A stretch of DNA of 64,000 nucleotides from Actinobacillus suis ATCC 33415 (GTDB lineage: Bacteria > Pseudomonadota > Gammaproteobacteria > Enterobacterales > Pasteurellaceae). Location: positions 124,001 through 188,000 of the forward strand of contig NZ_CP009159.1 of the NCBI RefSeq assembly GCF_000739435.1, written 5' to 3'. Under the pieces are notes generated by a model, which saw only the letters and a list, made by a program, of their open reading frames with translations, was not told the DNA's origin and did no database searches. The position numbers and the translations under genes were made by a program. This document shows, piece after piece, positions 38,571-47,993 of the stretch. Every line of letters begins with the position of its first letter. The first letter of the stretch is position 1.

Positions 38571-39265
38571 TGAAAAGATTGCTTACCACTTTTTTATTGG
38601 GAGTATCGACAATGAGTAATGCTGAGCAAAAAATGAGTCTATTTGAACTCACGGTCAAACCAGAACAACAGCAAGCGATTGATACGGTGGGTAAAACGAA
38701 TCTTGGCACGTCAATTCAAACCGAAGCTGGTACGTTAGCAATGTTCCATACCGTGAAAAAAGATGAGCCAAGCAAAAATGTGATTTTGGAAATTTACCAA
38801 GATGAAGCTGCTTATCAAACACATATCAATGCGCCACATTTTAAACAGTTTGTTGAAGTTGCTAAAACTGCAGTAACTGGTCGTAAAGTCGAGCCACTAG
38901 ATTCGCAAATTTTATTGGAAAAACAACCGCTTGCAATATTTGAAAACGGTGATTATCTCATTAATTTAGCTGAAGTGAGCGTGAACCCCGCACAAAATGA
39001 AGACTTTAAAGCAATTGTGTTAGATGAGATGAAACAATCAATGGCAAAAGAAAACGGCGTGATTTTAATGTACGCCGCTACACGCAAAGACCAACCGAAT
39101 GAGTGGCGCTTTTTTGAAATCTATGCGAATGAAACAGCTTACCAACAGCACCGTAACACACCGCACTTTCAGGCCTATTTAAACCGCACTCAGCTAATGT
39201 TGGAACGTAAAAATATTACGGCTTTAGTGGGTAAAACATTAGTTAGTAAAGGTCTGTTTAAGTAA
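38570..39265 (+). CDS. Exported protein with two antibiotic-biosynthesis-monooxygenase (ABM) domains
   Basis: Protein of 231 residues. Residues 1-19 (MKRLLTTFLLGVSTMSNAE) look like a signal peptide. Two ABM-type domains follow (about 22-115 and 125-215), each with an H-F pair in INAPHFKQF and NTPHFQAYL and an E-IY stretch. ABM domains occur in quinol monooxygenases such as YgiN, next to quinone reductases. Predicted export of both copies is unusual. Coupled to the quinone-reductase gene by a one-base overlap. Confidence 0.72.
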   Translation: MKRLLTTFLLGVSTMSNAEQKMSLFELTVKPEQQQAIDTVGKTNLGTSIQTEAGTLAMFHTVKKDEPSKNVILEIYQDEAAYQTHINAPHFKQFVEVAKTAVTGRKVEPLDSQILLEKQPLAIFENGDYLINLAEVSVNPAQNEDFKAIVLDEMKQSMAKENGVILMYAATRKDQPNEWRFFEIYANETAYQQHRNTPHFQAYLNRTQLMLERKNITALVGKTLVSKGLFK

Positions 39266-39420
39266 AAATTGACAATTTTTGGCTTTCGAAAATAGTCGTT
39301 AAAGTGCTTGATCTACGTATCTAACTCGCCTACATTTATATATTCCTGTGTGTAAATTATACAAATGGCAAAAAAATGAGGAAATTTAACCGCTTGTTAT
39401 AAATAATTATTGAATAATTT

Positions 39421-39434
39421 TGCATATTTATGCA
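39421..39434. promoter_or_regulatory. ARG-box-like palindrome upstream of argH
   Basis: TGCATATTTATGCA fits TGNAT-WWWW-ATNCA and matches the ArgR consensus TGAATWWWWATTCA at 12 of 14 positions. Outer TTT/AAA extends the palindrome. Lies 67 bases before the argH ATG. Confidence 0.55.
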
Positions 39435-39500
39435 AAATATTCCTATTCAGATGTACAGGACATCTTTTAATAAGATTAAAGAAGCGAAAAGGAACACAAT

Positions 39501-40877
39501 ATGGCACTTTGGGGTGGACGTTTTAAACAAGAAGCTGATGCAAAATTTAAATTTTTCAATGACTCATTACGTTTTGACTATCGTTTAGCATTACAAGATA
39601 TCGACGGCTCAATCGGTTGGGCGAAAGCGATTACTTCGGTTGGTATTTTAACCGAGCAGGAACACCAACAATTAGTGGTGGCGTTAAAAGAGCTACGTGC
39701 GGAAATTGAGCCGAATATTGCGATTATTTTACGTGATGATGCGGAAGATATTCATAGCTGGGTTGAATCAAAACTGATCGAAAAAGTCGGTGATTTAGGT
39801 AAAAAGCTCCACACCGGTCGTAGCCGTAACGACCAAGTTGCGGTGGATATGAAAATGTGGTGTAAAGTACAAGCGATCGTATTACAAGAGCGTATCCGCA
39901 ACTTGCAACACAAATTGGTTGAAACCGCTGAAGCAAATCAAAATGCGGTAATGCCAGGTTATACCCATTTACAACGTGCGCAGCCGATTACTTTTGCGCA
40001 CTGGTGTATGGCGTATTACGAAATGTTGGAGCGTGATTTCAGCCGTTTAAGCGATGCTTATAAACGCATGCACACTTGCCCGTTAGGCTCTGGTGCATTA
40101 GCCGGTACGGCGTATTCAATCGATCGTGATGCACTGGCACAGGATCTCGGTTTTGCGATTGGCACACGTAATAGCTTGGATTCGGTTTCGGATCGTGACC
40201 ACGTGTTGGAACTGCTCTCAACCGCTTCAATCAGTATGGTACATTTATCACGTTTTGCTGAAGATCTTATTTTCTTCAATAGCGGTGAATCGGCATTCTT
40301 GGAATTATCGGATCGTGTCACCTCTGGTTCTTCATTAATGCCGCAAAAGAAAAACCCGGATGCGTGCGAGTTAATTCGTGGTAAATCAGGTCGTGTTTTT
40401 GGGGCATTATCAGGCTTGCTCACCACCTTAAAAGGCTTACCGCTTGCATATAATAAAGATATGCAAGAAGACAAAGAAGGCATCTTTGATGCGATGGAAA
40501 CCTGGCAGGCTTGCTTAGAGATTGGGGCGTTAGTGCTGGAAGATATCAATGTGAACGTGGAGCGTACTCGTGAAGCGGCACAACAAGGTTATTCAAATGC
40601 AACTGAACTTGCGGACTACTTAGTGGCGAAAGGTATTCCATTCCGTGAAGCGCATCATATCGTGGGTGAAGCGGTAGTTTATGCCATCAGCAAACGTGAG
40701 CCGTTGGAAGCGTTAAGCGTAGCGGAATTTAAACAGTTCCACCCGGTGATTGATGAAGATGTTTACCCAATTCTTTCGTTAGAATCTTGTTTAGAAAAAC
40801 GTAGCGCGAAAGGCGGGGTAAATCCGGAACGTGTCCGTGAAGCGATTGAAGCGGCTAAAGTAAATTTAGGTGCTTAG
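39501..40877 (+). CDS. argH: Argininosuccinate lyase
   Basis: Fumarase-superfamily enzyme of 458 residues that releases arginine and fumarate. The signature [18 protein letters not shown] is present, as are [13 protein letters not shown] and [16 protein letters not shown]. Opens MALWGGRF, as is usual. Ribosome site AAAAGGAA before ATG 39501. No other arg gene lies near; an ARG-box-like palindrome precedes it. Confidence 0.97.
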   Translation: MALWGGRFKQEADAKFKFFNDSLRFDYRLALQDIDGSIGWAKAITSVGILTEQEHQQLVVALKELRAEIEPNIAIILRDDAEDIHSWVESKLIEKVGDLGKKLHTGRSRNDQVAVDMKMWCKVQAIVLQERIRNLQHKLVETAEANQNAVMPGYTHLQRAQPITFAHWCMAYYEMLERDFSRLSDAYKRMHTCPLGSGALAGTAYSIDRDALAQDLGFAIGTRNSLDSVSDRDHVLELLSTASISMVHLSRFAEDLIFFNSGESAFLELSDRVTSGSSLMPQKKNPDACELIRGKSGRVFGALSGLLTTLKGLPLAYNKDMQEDKEGIFDAMETWQACLEIGALVLEDINVNVERTREAAQQGYSNATELADYLVAKGIPFREAHHIVGEAVVYAISKREPLEALSVAEFKQFHPVIDEDVYPILSLESCLEKRSAKGGVNPERVREAIEAAKVNLGA

Positions 40878-40881
40878 TTTT

Positions 40882-40946
40882 ACCACGCACGGCAAGTCGT
40901 ACGTGGTTACGATCAGCCTACAGCTGAGTGAGCCACTCTGTGGCTC
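40882..40946. other. Two hairpins directly after argH
   Basis: Ten-base arms with one mismatch (40882-40891 with 40908-40917), ACCACG...CGTGGT, are followed by a perfect 7-bp hairpin (40930-40936 with 40940-40946). Neither ends in a T run. Together with 41012-41060 they make the 233-base gap hairpin-rich. Confidence 0.5.
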
Positions 40947-41011
40947 TAGAACACTTTGTGATGGCACTCGTCTTTGAACATAACTGTTTGAGATATCATA
41001 ACTTGCTAATA

Positions 41012-41060
41012 TATAAAGGAAATCCCCCCTCTTTAGTAAAGAGGGGGGATTTCCTTTATA
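41012..41060. repeat. Perfect 24-bp palindrome between argH and the SulP gene
   Basis: Arms 41012-41035 and 41037-41060 are exactly complementary around one base; the arms carry a C6/G6 block. It may be a bidirectional terminator for converging argH and the SulP gene, though there is no long T run on either side. Confidence 0.75.
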
Positions 41061-41071
41061 AGCTCCATTTA

Positions 41072-41099
41072 TTCTGTGTATTCGGTGTTTTTCGTGGTT
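41072..41099. repeat. Intergenic repeat copy
   Basis: TTCTGTGTATTCGGTG followed by TTTTTCGTGGTTC, just beyond the SulP gene. It matches the right end of the copies at 21851-21869 and 45110-45131. Confidence 0.5.
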
Positions 41100-41110
41100 C
41101 AGAATAATAT

Positions 41111-42667
41111 CTAAATTCGGCTACCGTGTTCTACTTTGACGTGGCTGGCGTGGTCGATTTCTTGGTTATTGTAATCGGATTTAAAGCCTTTTAAATAAAC
41201 ACGAATATGATTTTCTCGTGCGGTAATATTGGCGAAATCTTCAATTAATTCTAATACGTCCGAAGCAATGTAAGAGGTGCGAGAGGCATCAATAATCACT
41301 TTAGAGTTCGGTCGAATATTTTTTAAGGTCTTTTTAATTGCCGCTTTATTTAAAAACGAGACTTCTTCGGCAAGTTGCATTTTTATGTAACTTGCGTCTT
41401 CCAATTCTTCACGGCTTAAATAATAAGCGCGTTTCATGTTGCCTTGAAGTAAGAAGATAATACTAATTACTAAGCCCAATCCAACCCCTTTGAGTAAATC
41501 AAACGCCACCACTGCCGCTGCCGTCGCCACAAACGGAATAAATTGATAAATCCCTTTATGCCAAAAGTGTTTAAAGATCGTTGGGCGAGCTAATTTATAG
41601 CCGACCAAAATTAAGACAGCAGATAAAGTGGCTAAGGGAATTTGATTTAAAATTGTTGGAATTGCCAAGACACAAACAAACAGTAAAATGCCGTGAATAA
41701 TACTTGAGAGTTTATGAGTTGCACCGGCATTGGCATTTGCAGAAGAACGTACAATTACTGCGGTAATTGGCAAGCCGCCTAATACGGAAGAGACAATATT
41801 TCCTACACCTTGTGCGCGTAATTCTTGATTAGTATCGGTAATACGGCGTTTGCTGTCTAAACGGTCGGCGGCTTCAATTGAGAGTAAAGTTTCGATTGAG
41901 GCTACGATCGCCATGGTTGCACCGGTTACCCATACAATAGATGAACCAAAACCGCTAAAATCCGGTAGGCGGACTAAATGGCGCATTTCTTGCCAATTTT
42001 GAGCAATCGGTAATTGCACGAGCTGATTAGCCGGAATAACTAAATGGCTACTGGTTGCGATAAATAGTTGGTTAATGCCGATACTGACGATAACGGCAAC
42101 AAGTGCGGAAGGTAACATTTTCAATTGTTTCAAACGAGGGGAACTATCCCAAGCTAGCATAATAAACAGCGAAATAAACGCAATCAGTAATGAGCCTAAA
42201 TGAATATTTAAATGGTGTTGTGTTAGTTCTGCGAAAACTTGTTTATTGCCTAACGCATAGGGCAGTTGCGAGAAAATAATCAGAATACCGATCCCTGCTA
42301 ACATCCCTTCGATAACCGCTACCGGTATATAGTTAGTAATGCTACCGGCACGCAAAAAACCGAGCGAGAGCTGAATAGCGCCTGCTACAATACCGGCACA
42401 CAAGAACAGTTCAAAACTACCGAGTTGATTAATGGCAGCGAGAACTATCGCCACTAATCCGGCTGCTGGGCCTGCGACACTAATATGTGACGTGCTTAGA
42501 AAACCAATGACGATACCGCCGATAATTCCCGAAATAATTCCCGATAATGGCGGAGCACCCGATGCAAGCGCAATACCTAAACATAAGGGTAAAGCGACTA
42601 AAAATACGACTAAACCGGAGGCAAAATTTTGCTTAAACAATCGTTCTTTATTTCTTTCGGAAATCAT
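41111..42667 (-). CDS. SulP-family anion transporter with STAS domain
   Basis: Inner-membrane protein of about 518 residues. FASGLVVFLVALPLCLGIALASG, SVAGPAAGLVAIVLAAI and later segments are the SulP transmembrane core; a C-terminal STAS domain follows (VIIDASRTSYIASDVLELIEDF). SulP members move sulfate, bicarbonate or dicarboxylates. The start is uncertain: ATG 42667, ATG 42679 or TTG 42727, none with a good ribosome site. No carbonic anhydrase gene is adjacent. Substrate not assignable. Confidence 0.82.
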   Translation of the reverse strand: MISERNKERLFKQNFASGLVVFLVALPLCLGIALASGAPPLSGIISGIIGGIVIGFLSTSHISVAGPAAGLVAIVLAAINQLGSFELFLCAGIVAGAIQLSLGFLRAGSITNYIPVAVIEGMLAGIGILIIFSQLPYALGNKQVFAELTQHHLNIHLGSLLIAFISLFIMLAWDSSPRLKQLKMLPSALVAVIVSIGINQLFIATSSHLVIPANQLVQLPIAQNWQEMRHLVRLPDFSGFGSSIVWVTGATMAIVASIETLLSIEAADRLDSKRRITDTNQELRAQGVGNIVSSVLGGLPITAVIVRSSANANAGATHKLSSIIHGILLFVCVLAIPTILNQIPLATLSAVLILVGYKLARPTIFKHFWHKGIYQFIPFVATAAAVVAFDLLKGVGLGLVISIIFLLQGNMKRAYYLSREELEDASYIKMQLAEEVSFLNKAAIKKTLKNIRPNSKVIIDASRTSYIASDVLELIEDFANITARENHIRVYLKGFKSDYNNQEIDHASHVKVEHGSRI

Positions 42668-42931
42668 TGCGAATACCATATGTAAATCTATTTTGAGAAA
42701 AGCCGTTGTTTTGCTAAAACAACTCAAATGTTATTTTACGCTGGATTGTTTCGATAAACTTTGGTTTATGTCAGAGAAGTTGAAATTTATTTTAAAATTT
42801 GCAAAGAAATGACTGAATTTAACCGCTTGTTAAAAAAATTTGCTTGAATTTGCTTGTTAAGATTGCAAAACAAGCATTACATCTTTAAACTTCCGAATAA
42901 TTTTCTGTAATTTTTAACCAAGAGCTTAGTT

Positions 42932-43903
42932 ATGACTGAATCAATTAATCCGACACAAGAAAATCAAGATGTTCGTTCACTAGGACAAAAAATAAAACAA
43001 GCACGTGAGGCCTTAAATTTAAGTGTTGAAGATGTTGCTAAAAAAACAAATTTAAAGAAATCACATATCGAAGCATTAGAAAATGATATTTTCATTTTAC
43101 AAAATGTAGCGCCGACTTTTGTTCGTGGCTATGTGCGTAACTATTTACGTTTTCTTCGTTTACCGGAAGAGTTAGTTTCAAGTGTTAATTATGGTGAAGT
43201 AACTATTCCAAAAGAAGCAGTTAAAACCCCTTCGGCAAAAGCTGTACAAAAATCACAAACACAATGGATGAAATATTTAACCGTATTGGTGTTATTAGCT
43301 GCAGCGGGGATGACATTATTGTGGTGGTGGCAAGATTACCAAAAAGAGCAAGAAAATCGCGACCAATTTGTGATTAGTTCTACTCCTGCAGAAGTCGCAC
43401 CGAGCGTGCCTGTTACTCCTGCTCCGGTAACCGTAGCGCCACAGCCGGTACAACCGGTTGCGCCAGCCGTTGTTGAAGAAGTGAAAGTACCGGAAGTTAC
43501 TGGGCCTGTCGTAAATACACCGGCAGTGGAAAGTGCGCCAGTAACCGTTCAATCGGAAGTTGTTGCTGCAGAACAACCGGCAGAAGCAGTGAATGTGTTA
43601 CAACAAACAGTGGAAACGGGTACTACTGAAGAAACTAGCGAGCCGGCAGCGATTGGTAATGATGAATTACGTATTGAAGTCATTGGTAAAGAAAGCTGGA
43701 TTACCGTAAAAAATACCAAAAGTAAAAGAAGCTTAGCAGAAAAATTATATAGCAACGGCGAAGTGTTAACCTTTAACGGTAACGAACAATATCGTTTAAC
43801 GATTGGCGCACCGGCAAATGTAAAACTTTACTATAAAGGCCAAGAAGTACCGTTAAAAATTGATGGTCGTGTAGCTCGAATTCGTTTACCTTTAGCACAA
43901 TAA
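42932..43903 (+). CDS. rodZ: Cytoskeletal cell-shape protein RodZ
   Basis: Bitopic inner-membrane protein of 323 residues. The N-terminal helix-turn-helix of the Xre type (LGQKIKQAREALNLSVEDV, about 17-75) binds MreB. A membrane helix spans about 113-133, then a Pro/Val-rich periplasmic linker to about 225 and a C-terminal beta domain (DUF4115; ELRIEVIGKESWITV). First gene of rodZ-ispG-hisS-yfgM. The ribosome site is weak. Confidence 0.9.
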   Translation: MTESINPTQENQDVRSLGQKIKQAREALNLSVEDVAKKTNLKKSHIEALENDIFILQNVAPTFVRGYVRNYLRFLRLPEELVSSVNYGEVTIPKEAVKTPSAKAVQKSQTQWMKYLTVLVLLAAAGMTLLWWWQDYQKEQENRDQFVISSTPAEVAPSVPVTPAPVTVAPQPVQPVAPAVVEEVKVPEVTGPVVNTPAVESAPVTVQSEVVAAEQPAEAVNVLQQTVETGTTEETSEPAAIGNDELRIEVIGKESWITVKNTKSKRSLAEKLYSNGEVLTFNGNEQYRLTIGAPANVKLYYKGQEVPLKIDGRVARIRLPLAQ

Positions 43904-43912
43904 GGATTGGAC

Positions 43913-45025
43913 ATGTCAATTCATCAATCGCCAATTAAACGTCGTGAATCGAAGAAAATTTGGGTGGGTAACGTCGCAGTCGGTGGTGATGCACCGATTT
44001 CGGTACAATCCATGACGAATACCCGTACAACTGACGTAGAAGCAACGGTTGCGCAAATTAAATCATTGGAACGTGTTGGGGCGGATATTGTACGAGTTTC
44101 CGTGCCGACCATGGATGCCGCAGAGGCATTTAAAGTGATTAAACAACAAGTGAATGTGCCGCTTGTGGCGGATATTCACTTCGATTATCGTATCGCTTTG
44201 AAAGTGGCGGAATACGGTGTTGACTGTTTACGTATCAATCCGGGTAATATCGGTAATGAAGATCGTATTCGTGCGGTAGTGGATTGTGCAAAAGATAAAA
44301 ATATTCCGATTCGAATTGGAGTAAATGCAGGATCGCTTGAACGTGATTTGCAAGAGAAATACGGTGAGCCGACTCCGCAAGCGTTATTAGAATCGGCATT
44401 ACGTCACGTAGATATTTTAGATCGCTTTAATTTTGAGAACTTTAAAGTGAGTGTGAAAGCATCTGATGTATTTCTAGCGGTCGAATCTTACCGCCTTTTA
44501 GCAAAACAAATCGTACAGCCGTTGCATTTAGGCATTACTGAAGCAGGTGGTGCGCGTGCTGGCTCGGTTAAATCAGCAATTGGTCTAGGTTTATTACTGT
44601 CGGAAGGTATCGGTGATACATTACGTGTGTCTCTTGCCGCCGATCCGGTAGAAGAAGTTAAAGTCGGTTTCGATATTTTAAAATCGTTACGTATTCGTTC
44701 TCGTGGTATTAACTTTATTGCTTGCCCGACTTGCTCACGTCAAGAAATTGATGTAATTGCAACGGTGAATGCGTTAGAACAACGCTTAGAAGATATCTTA
44801 ACCCCGATGGATGTTTCTATTATCGGTTGTGTGGTAAACGGTCCGGGTGAAGCGCTTGTATCGGATCTCGGTGTCACCGGTTCCAATAAAATGAGTGGTT
44901 TTTATCTTGATGGCGTGCGCCAAAAAGAGCGTTTTGATAACGAAAAACTCATCGACCAATTAGAAGCAAAAATTCGTGCACGCGTTGCAGAGCAACACAA
45001 TCGAATTCAAATCGAACAAATTTAA
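43913..45025 (+). CDS. ispG: 4-hydroxy-3-methylbut-2-en-1-yl diphosphate synthase
   Basis: [4Fe-4S] enzyme of the MEP isoprenoid pathway, 370 residues. Cluster cysteines are in [15 protein letters not shown] and [14 protein letters not shown] terminus [19 protein letters not shown] is typical. ATG 43913 is chosen over TTG 43907; AAGGA lies six bases upstream. It starts 9 bases after rodZ. Electrons for IspG usually come from flavodoxin, and fldA is in this window. Confidence 0.95.
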   Translation: MSIHQSPIKRRESKKIWVGNVAVGGDAPISVQSMTNTRTTDVEATVAQIKSLERVGADIVRVSVPTMDAAEAFKVIKQQVNVPLVADIHFDYRIALKVAEYGVDCLRINPGNIGNEDRIRAVVDCAKDKNIPIRIGVNAGSLERDLQEKYGEPTPQALLESALRHVDILDRFNFENFKVSVKASDVFLAVESYRLLAKQIVQPLHLGITEAGGARAGSVKSAIGLGLLLSEGIGDTLRVSLAADPVEEVKVGFDILKSLRIRSRGINFIACPTCSRQEIDVIATVNALEQRLEDILTPMDVSIIGCVVNGPGEALVSDLGVTGSNKMSGFYLDGVRQKERFDNEKLIDQLEAKIRARVAEQHNRIQIEQI

Positions 45026-45032
45026 TTTTAGT

Positions 45033-45131
45033 AACCACGGGTTACACAGGTTTTACGGATATTGTGGAAAACAAGCGGTCAATTTTCTTCAAAATTTACC
45101 TGCCGTATTGATTTGTGTTGTCCGTGGTTTT
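45033..45131. repeat. Composite palindromic repeat enclosing an uptake signal
   Basis: AACCACGGGTTACACAGG opens the element (45033-45050) and TTGTGTTGTCCGTGGTT closes it (45113-45129), as imperfect inverted ends. The uptake signal ACAAGCGGTC starts at 45071. Same layout as 21798-21869. It fills most of the ispG-hisS gap. Confidence 0.6.
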
Positions 45132-45153
45132 AGCGTAATAAAAGGAAAATAAA

Positions 45154-46425
45154 GTGGCTAAAAATATTCAAGCAATTCGTGGGATGAACGATTGCTCTCC
45201 AACAGAATCACCATTATGGCAATGGATCGAAAATAAAGTACGTAATGTATTAGCCGGTTATGGCTATTCTGAAGTGCGTATGCCAATTGTAGAAAGTACG
45301 CCGCTTTTCGCACGTGCGATTGGCGAAGTAACGGATGTGGTTTCAAAAGAAATGTACACATTCTGGGATAATAACGAGCAATTAACTCTTCGTCCGGAAG
45401 GTACTGCCGGTTGTGTACGTGCAGCGATTGAACGTGGCTGGATCTATAATAATGAACAACGCTTATGGTATATGGGACCAATGTTCCGTCACGAGCGTCC
45501 GCAAAAAGGCCGTTATCGTCAATTCCACCAAGCTGGTGTAGAAATTTTTGGTATTCCAAATCCGGAAATTGATGCGGAACTCATTATGTTAACTGCGCGT
45601 TTATGGAAAGAATTAGGTATCGAACAACACGTTTCTTTACAACTGAACTCAATCGGTTCGCTTGAAGCACGCGCGAATTATCGTTCGGCATTGGTAAAAT
45701 TCTTAGAAAATCATACCGCTTTAATGAGCGATGAAGAAAAAGAGCGTTTAGTTAAAAATCCGTTACGTATTCTTGATACCAAAAACCAAGCGTTACAAGA
45801 AGTGCTGAATGACGCACCGAAATTATTAGATTATTTAGATGATGACAGTCGTGAACATTTTGCGCAGCTTTGTAGTCTATTAGACGCAATGGGTATTGCT
45901 TATGAGGTGAATCCAAAACTGGTACGTGGTTTAGATTACTATAATAAAACCGTGTTTGAGTGGGTAACTTCAGCATTAGGTTCTCAAGGTACTGTATGTG
46001 GTGGCGGTCGTTATGACGGCTTGGTTGAACAGCTTGGCGGTCATGCAACGCAAGGCGTTGGTTTTGCAATGGGTTTAGAGCGCTTAGTTTTACTTGTTCA
46101 AGAAGTGAATAAAGAGATCAGCTTACCGAAAGCTGTTGATGTCTATGTAGTTTATTCAGGCGAAGGCGCAACTTTAAATGCATTCCAAATTGCAGAACAA
46201 ATCCGTACTGAATTACCGCAATTACGTGTGATGACACATTGTTCCGGCGGTAATTTCAAAAAGCAATTCAAGCGTGCAGATAAAGTAGAAGCGCAAATTG
46301 CATTAGTTATCGGTGAAAGCGAAGTCGCTGAGCAAAAAGTGGTTGTAAAAGATCTACAAAGCGGTGCAGAACAAATTACTATTGCACAAGCAGATCTTAT
46401 TTCAGAACTTACTAAACGTTTTTAA
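45154..46425 (+). CDS. hisS: Histidyl-tRNA synthetase
   Basis: Class II tRNA synthetase of 423 residues. Motif 2 [19 protein letters not shown], the histidine-A motif [15 protein letters not shown] and motif 3 GFAMGLERL are present, with a C-terminal anticodon-binding domain. Initiates at GTG 45154 with AAAGGAAAAT upstream; there is no closer ATG. Follows ispG, before yfgM. Confidence 0.97.
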   Translation: MAKNIQAIRGMNDCSPTESPLWQWIENKVRNVLAGYGYSEVRMPIVESTPLFARAIGEVTDVVSKEMYTFWDNNEQLTLRPEGTAGCVRAAIERGWIYNNEQRLWYMGPMFRHERPQKGRYRQFHQAGVEIFGIPNPEIDAELIMLTARLWKELGIEQHVSLQLNSIGSLEARANYRSALVKFLENHTALMSDEEKERLVKNPLRILDTKNQALQEVLNDAPKLLDYLDDDSREHFAQLCSLLDAMGIAYEVNPKLVRGLDYYNKTVFEWVTSALGSQGTVCGGGRYDGLVEQLGGHATQGVGFAMGLERLVLLVQEVNKEISLPKAVDVYVVYSGEGATLNAFQIAEQIRTELPQLRVMTHCSGGNFKKQFKRADKVEAQIALVIGESEVAEQKVVVKDLQSGAEQITIAQADLISELTKRF

Positions 46426-46463
46426 GTTATTACCCGTTTAGGGTAAATGGAGAAATCATTATT

Positions 46464-47084
46464 ATGAGCGATTATTTAAATAAAACGGAAGAGCAGCAGT
46501 TTGAAGAGGCAAAAGGCTGGTTTAAAGAAAACGGTACACCAATTTTGGTTGCGATCATTATTGCCTGTGCTGCAACTTTCGGTTGGAATTTTTGGAAAAA
46601 TCACCAAATTGAAACGGCACAACAAACTTCTGCAACTTACCAAAATATTATGGAAAGCTATTTACAAGATCCAAGCAAAAATGCACCGCTTGTAGAAAAG
46701 TTTATTGCGGATCATAAAGATTCAAGTTATGCCGTTTTTGCACAGTTAGAAGAAGCAAAACAAGCCGTTGATAAAGCGGATTTTGCTCGTGCGAAAAGTG
46801 TATTAGAGAATGCATTGACGGCTGCAAGCGACTCGACTTTACAAACAGTAATTCGTTTCCGTTTAGCTGCGGTGGATTACCAACTAAAACACTACGATCA
46901 GGCGTTAGCAATGCTCGCCCAGATCCAAGATCAAGTGTGGGAACAACGTAAGCTTGTGTTAAGCGGTGATATTCTTGTTGCTAAAGGCGATAAAGATGTT
47001 GCAAAGAGCGCTTATGAAAAAGCAAAAGAGATTGCACCGGCACAAGATAAAGTGTTAATTGATGTACGTTTAAATAATCTGTAA
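46464..47084 (+). CDS. yfgM: YfgM-family inner-membrane TPR protein
   Basis: Protein of 206 residues with one membrane helix (about 25-45, GTPILVAIIIACAATFGWNFW) and a periplasmic TPR-like region. YfgM is an ancillary SecYEG-PpiD translocon partner. The order rodZ-ispG-hisS-yfgM matches enteric genomes, but bamB, which follows in E. coli, is not next; pnuC is. Ribosome site ATGGAGAAA. Terminator follows at 47088. Confidence 0.87.
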   Translation: MSDYLNKTEEQQFEEAKGWFKENGTPILVAIIIACAATFGWNFWKNHQIETAQQTSATYQNIMESYLQDPSKNAPLVEKFIADHKDSSYAVFAQLEEAKQAVDKADFARAKSVLENALTAASDSTLQTVIRFRLAAVDYQLKHYDQALAMLAQIQDQVWEQRKLVLSGDILVAKGDKDVAKSAYEKAKEIAPAQDKVLIDVRLNNL

Positions 47085-47087
47085 TCG

Positions 47088-47118
47088 AAATAGGACTGTT
47101 GTCTAGACAGTCCTATTT
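47088..47118 (+). terminator. Terminator of rodZ-ispG-hisS-yfgM
   Basis: Twelve-bp perfect stem (47088-47099 with 47107-47118), 7-base loop, ending in a T run. Begins 4 bases after the yfgM stop. Confidence 0.88.
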
Positions 47119-47134
47119 TTTTATCTGACGCATG

Positions 47135-47160
47135 AGAATGTAATTTATATTTTACATTCT
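47135..47160. promoter_or_regulatory. Palindrome upstream of pnuC, candidate operator
   Basis: AGAATGTAA and its complement TTACATTCT flank an 8-base AT spacer, 50 bases before the pnuC ATG. It does not match the NadR box TGTTTA-N6-TAAACA. The regulator is unknown. Confidence 0.4.
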
Positions 47161-47209
47161 ATGCTAATTTAACTTACACTTTCCTCAGTATCATTACATT
47201 GGAGGTTAT

Positions 47210-47902
47210 ATGAATACACAAACCGTTTCGAATTTTGTTAAACAAGAGCTTTCCGGCTGGAGACCCTTTGAAGTGATTTGGCTTGTTGCCTTTATTGCCG
47301 CCCAAGTTTGGGCTTACGTACAAGCACCGGATTCTATTTTGGCGATGATTTCTGGCATCGCCGGTATTATCTGTGTTGTTTTAGTGAGTAAAGGCAAAGT
47401 AAGTAATTACTTGTTCGGTTTAATTTTTGCTTACACCTATTTTTATGTAGCATGGGGCAATAATTTTATCGGTGAAATGAACAGTGTGCTTTATGTGTAT
47501 TTACCGGCGCAGTTTATCGGTTACTTCGTTTGGCAAGCGAATATGCAAAAAGACAGCCAAGGCGGTGGTGCGGTGATTGCTAAATCGTTAACTGTCAAAG
47601 GTTGGATCGTATTATTAGCAACGATTAGTATCGGTACTTTACTTTTTATTCAAGCACTTAAAGCAGCGGGCGGTAGTTCAACCGGCTTAGATGGAGTGAC
47701 AACTATCACCACGGTGGCGGCACAATTACTGATGATTTTACGTTATCGTGAACAATGGTTATTGTGGATTGTACTTAATGTGTTATCGATTGCTTTATGG
47801 GCGGAAACACCGGCAATGTATTTAATGTACGGAGCATATCTGCTTAACTCGCTTTATGGTTTCTATAACTGGACGCAATTAGAGAAAAACGCTCAGCGTT
47901 AA
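47210..47902 (+). CDS. pnuC: Nicotinamide riboside transporter PnuC
   Basis: Inner-membrane protein of 230 residues with about seven hydrophobic segments. W-F-EV-WL start (GWRPFEVIWLVAF), ISGIAGIICVVLVSKGKVSNYLFGL, and a late W-Y-LRYREQWLLWI match PnuC. Pasteurellaceae salvage NAD from nicotinamide riboside (V factor), so this gene may be central to growth in NAD-dependent strains. Ribosome site TGGAGG before ATG 47210. Own gene unit between two terminators. Confidence 0.92.
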   Translation: MNTQTVSNFVKQELSGWRPFEVIWLVAFIAAQVWAYVQAPDSILAMISGIAGIICVVLVSKGKVSNYLFGLIFAYTYFYVAWGNNFIGEMNSVLYVYLPAQFIGYFVWQANMQKDSQGGGAVIAKSLTVKGWIVLLATISIGTLLFIQALKAAGGSSTGLDGVTTITTVAAQLLMILRYREQWLLWIVLNVLSIALWAETPAMYLMYGAYLLNSLYGFYNWTQLEKNAQR

Positions 47903-47922
47903 TATTCTTCGCTAGCTAATAA

Positions 47923-47966
47923 CAAGCGGTCTAATTTGCAAAATATTTTACAAATTAGACCGCTTG
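47923..47966. terminator. Inverted uptake-signal pair between pnuC and purD
   Basis: Perfect 16-bp arms (47923-47938 with 47951-47966), each starting with CAAGCGGTCTAATTTG; T run beyond on the plus strand. Sits between two converging genes. Confidence 0.85.
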
Positions 47967-47993
47967 ATTTTTTGCTATGAGCCTAAAAGCAAA

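Noticed and set aside
41012..41060. Insertion-sequence terminal repeat
   Set aside because: The arms are adjacent with one base between them, there is no transposase frame, and no flanking duplication was seen.
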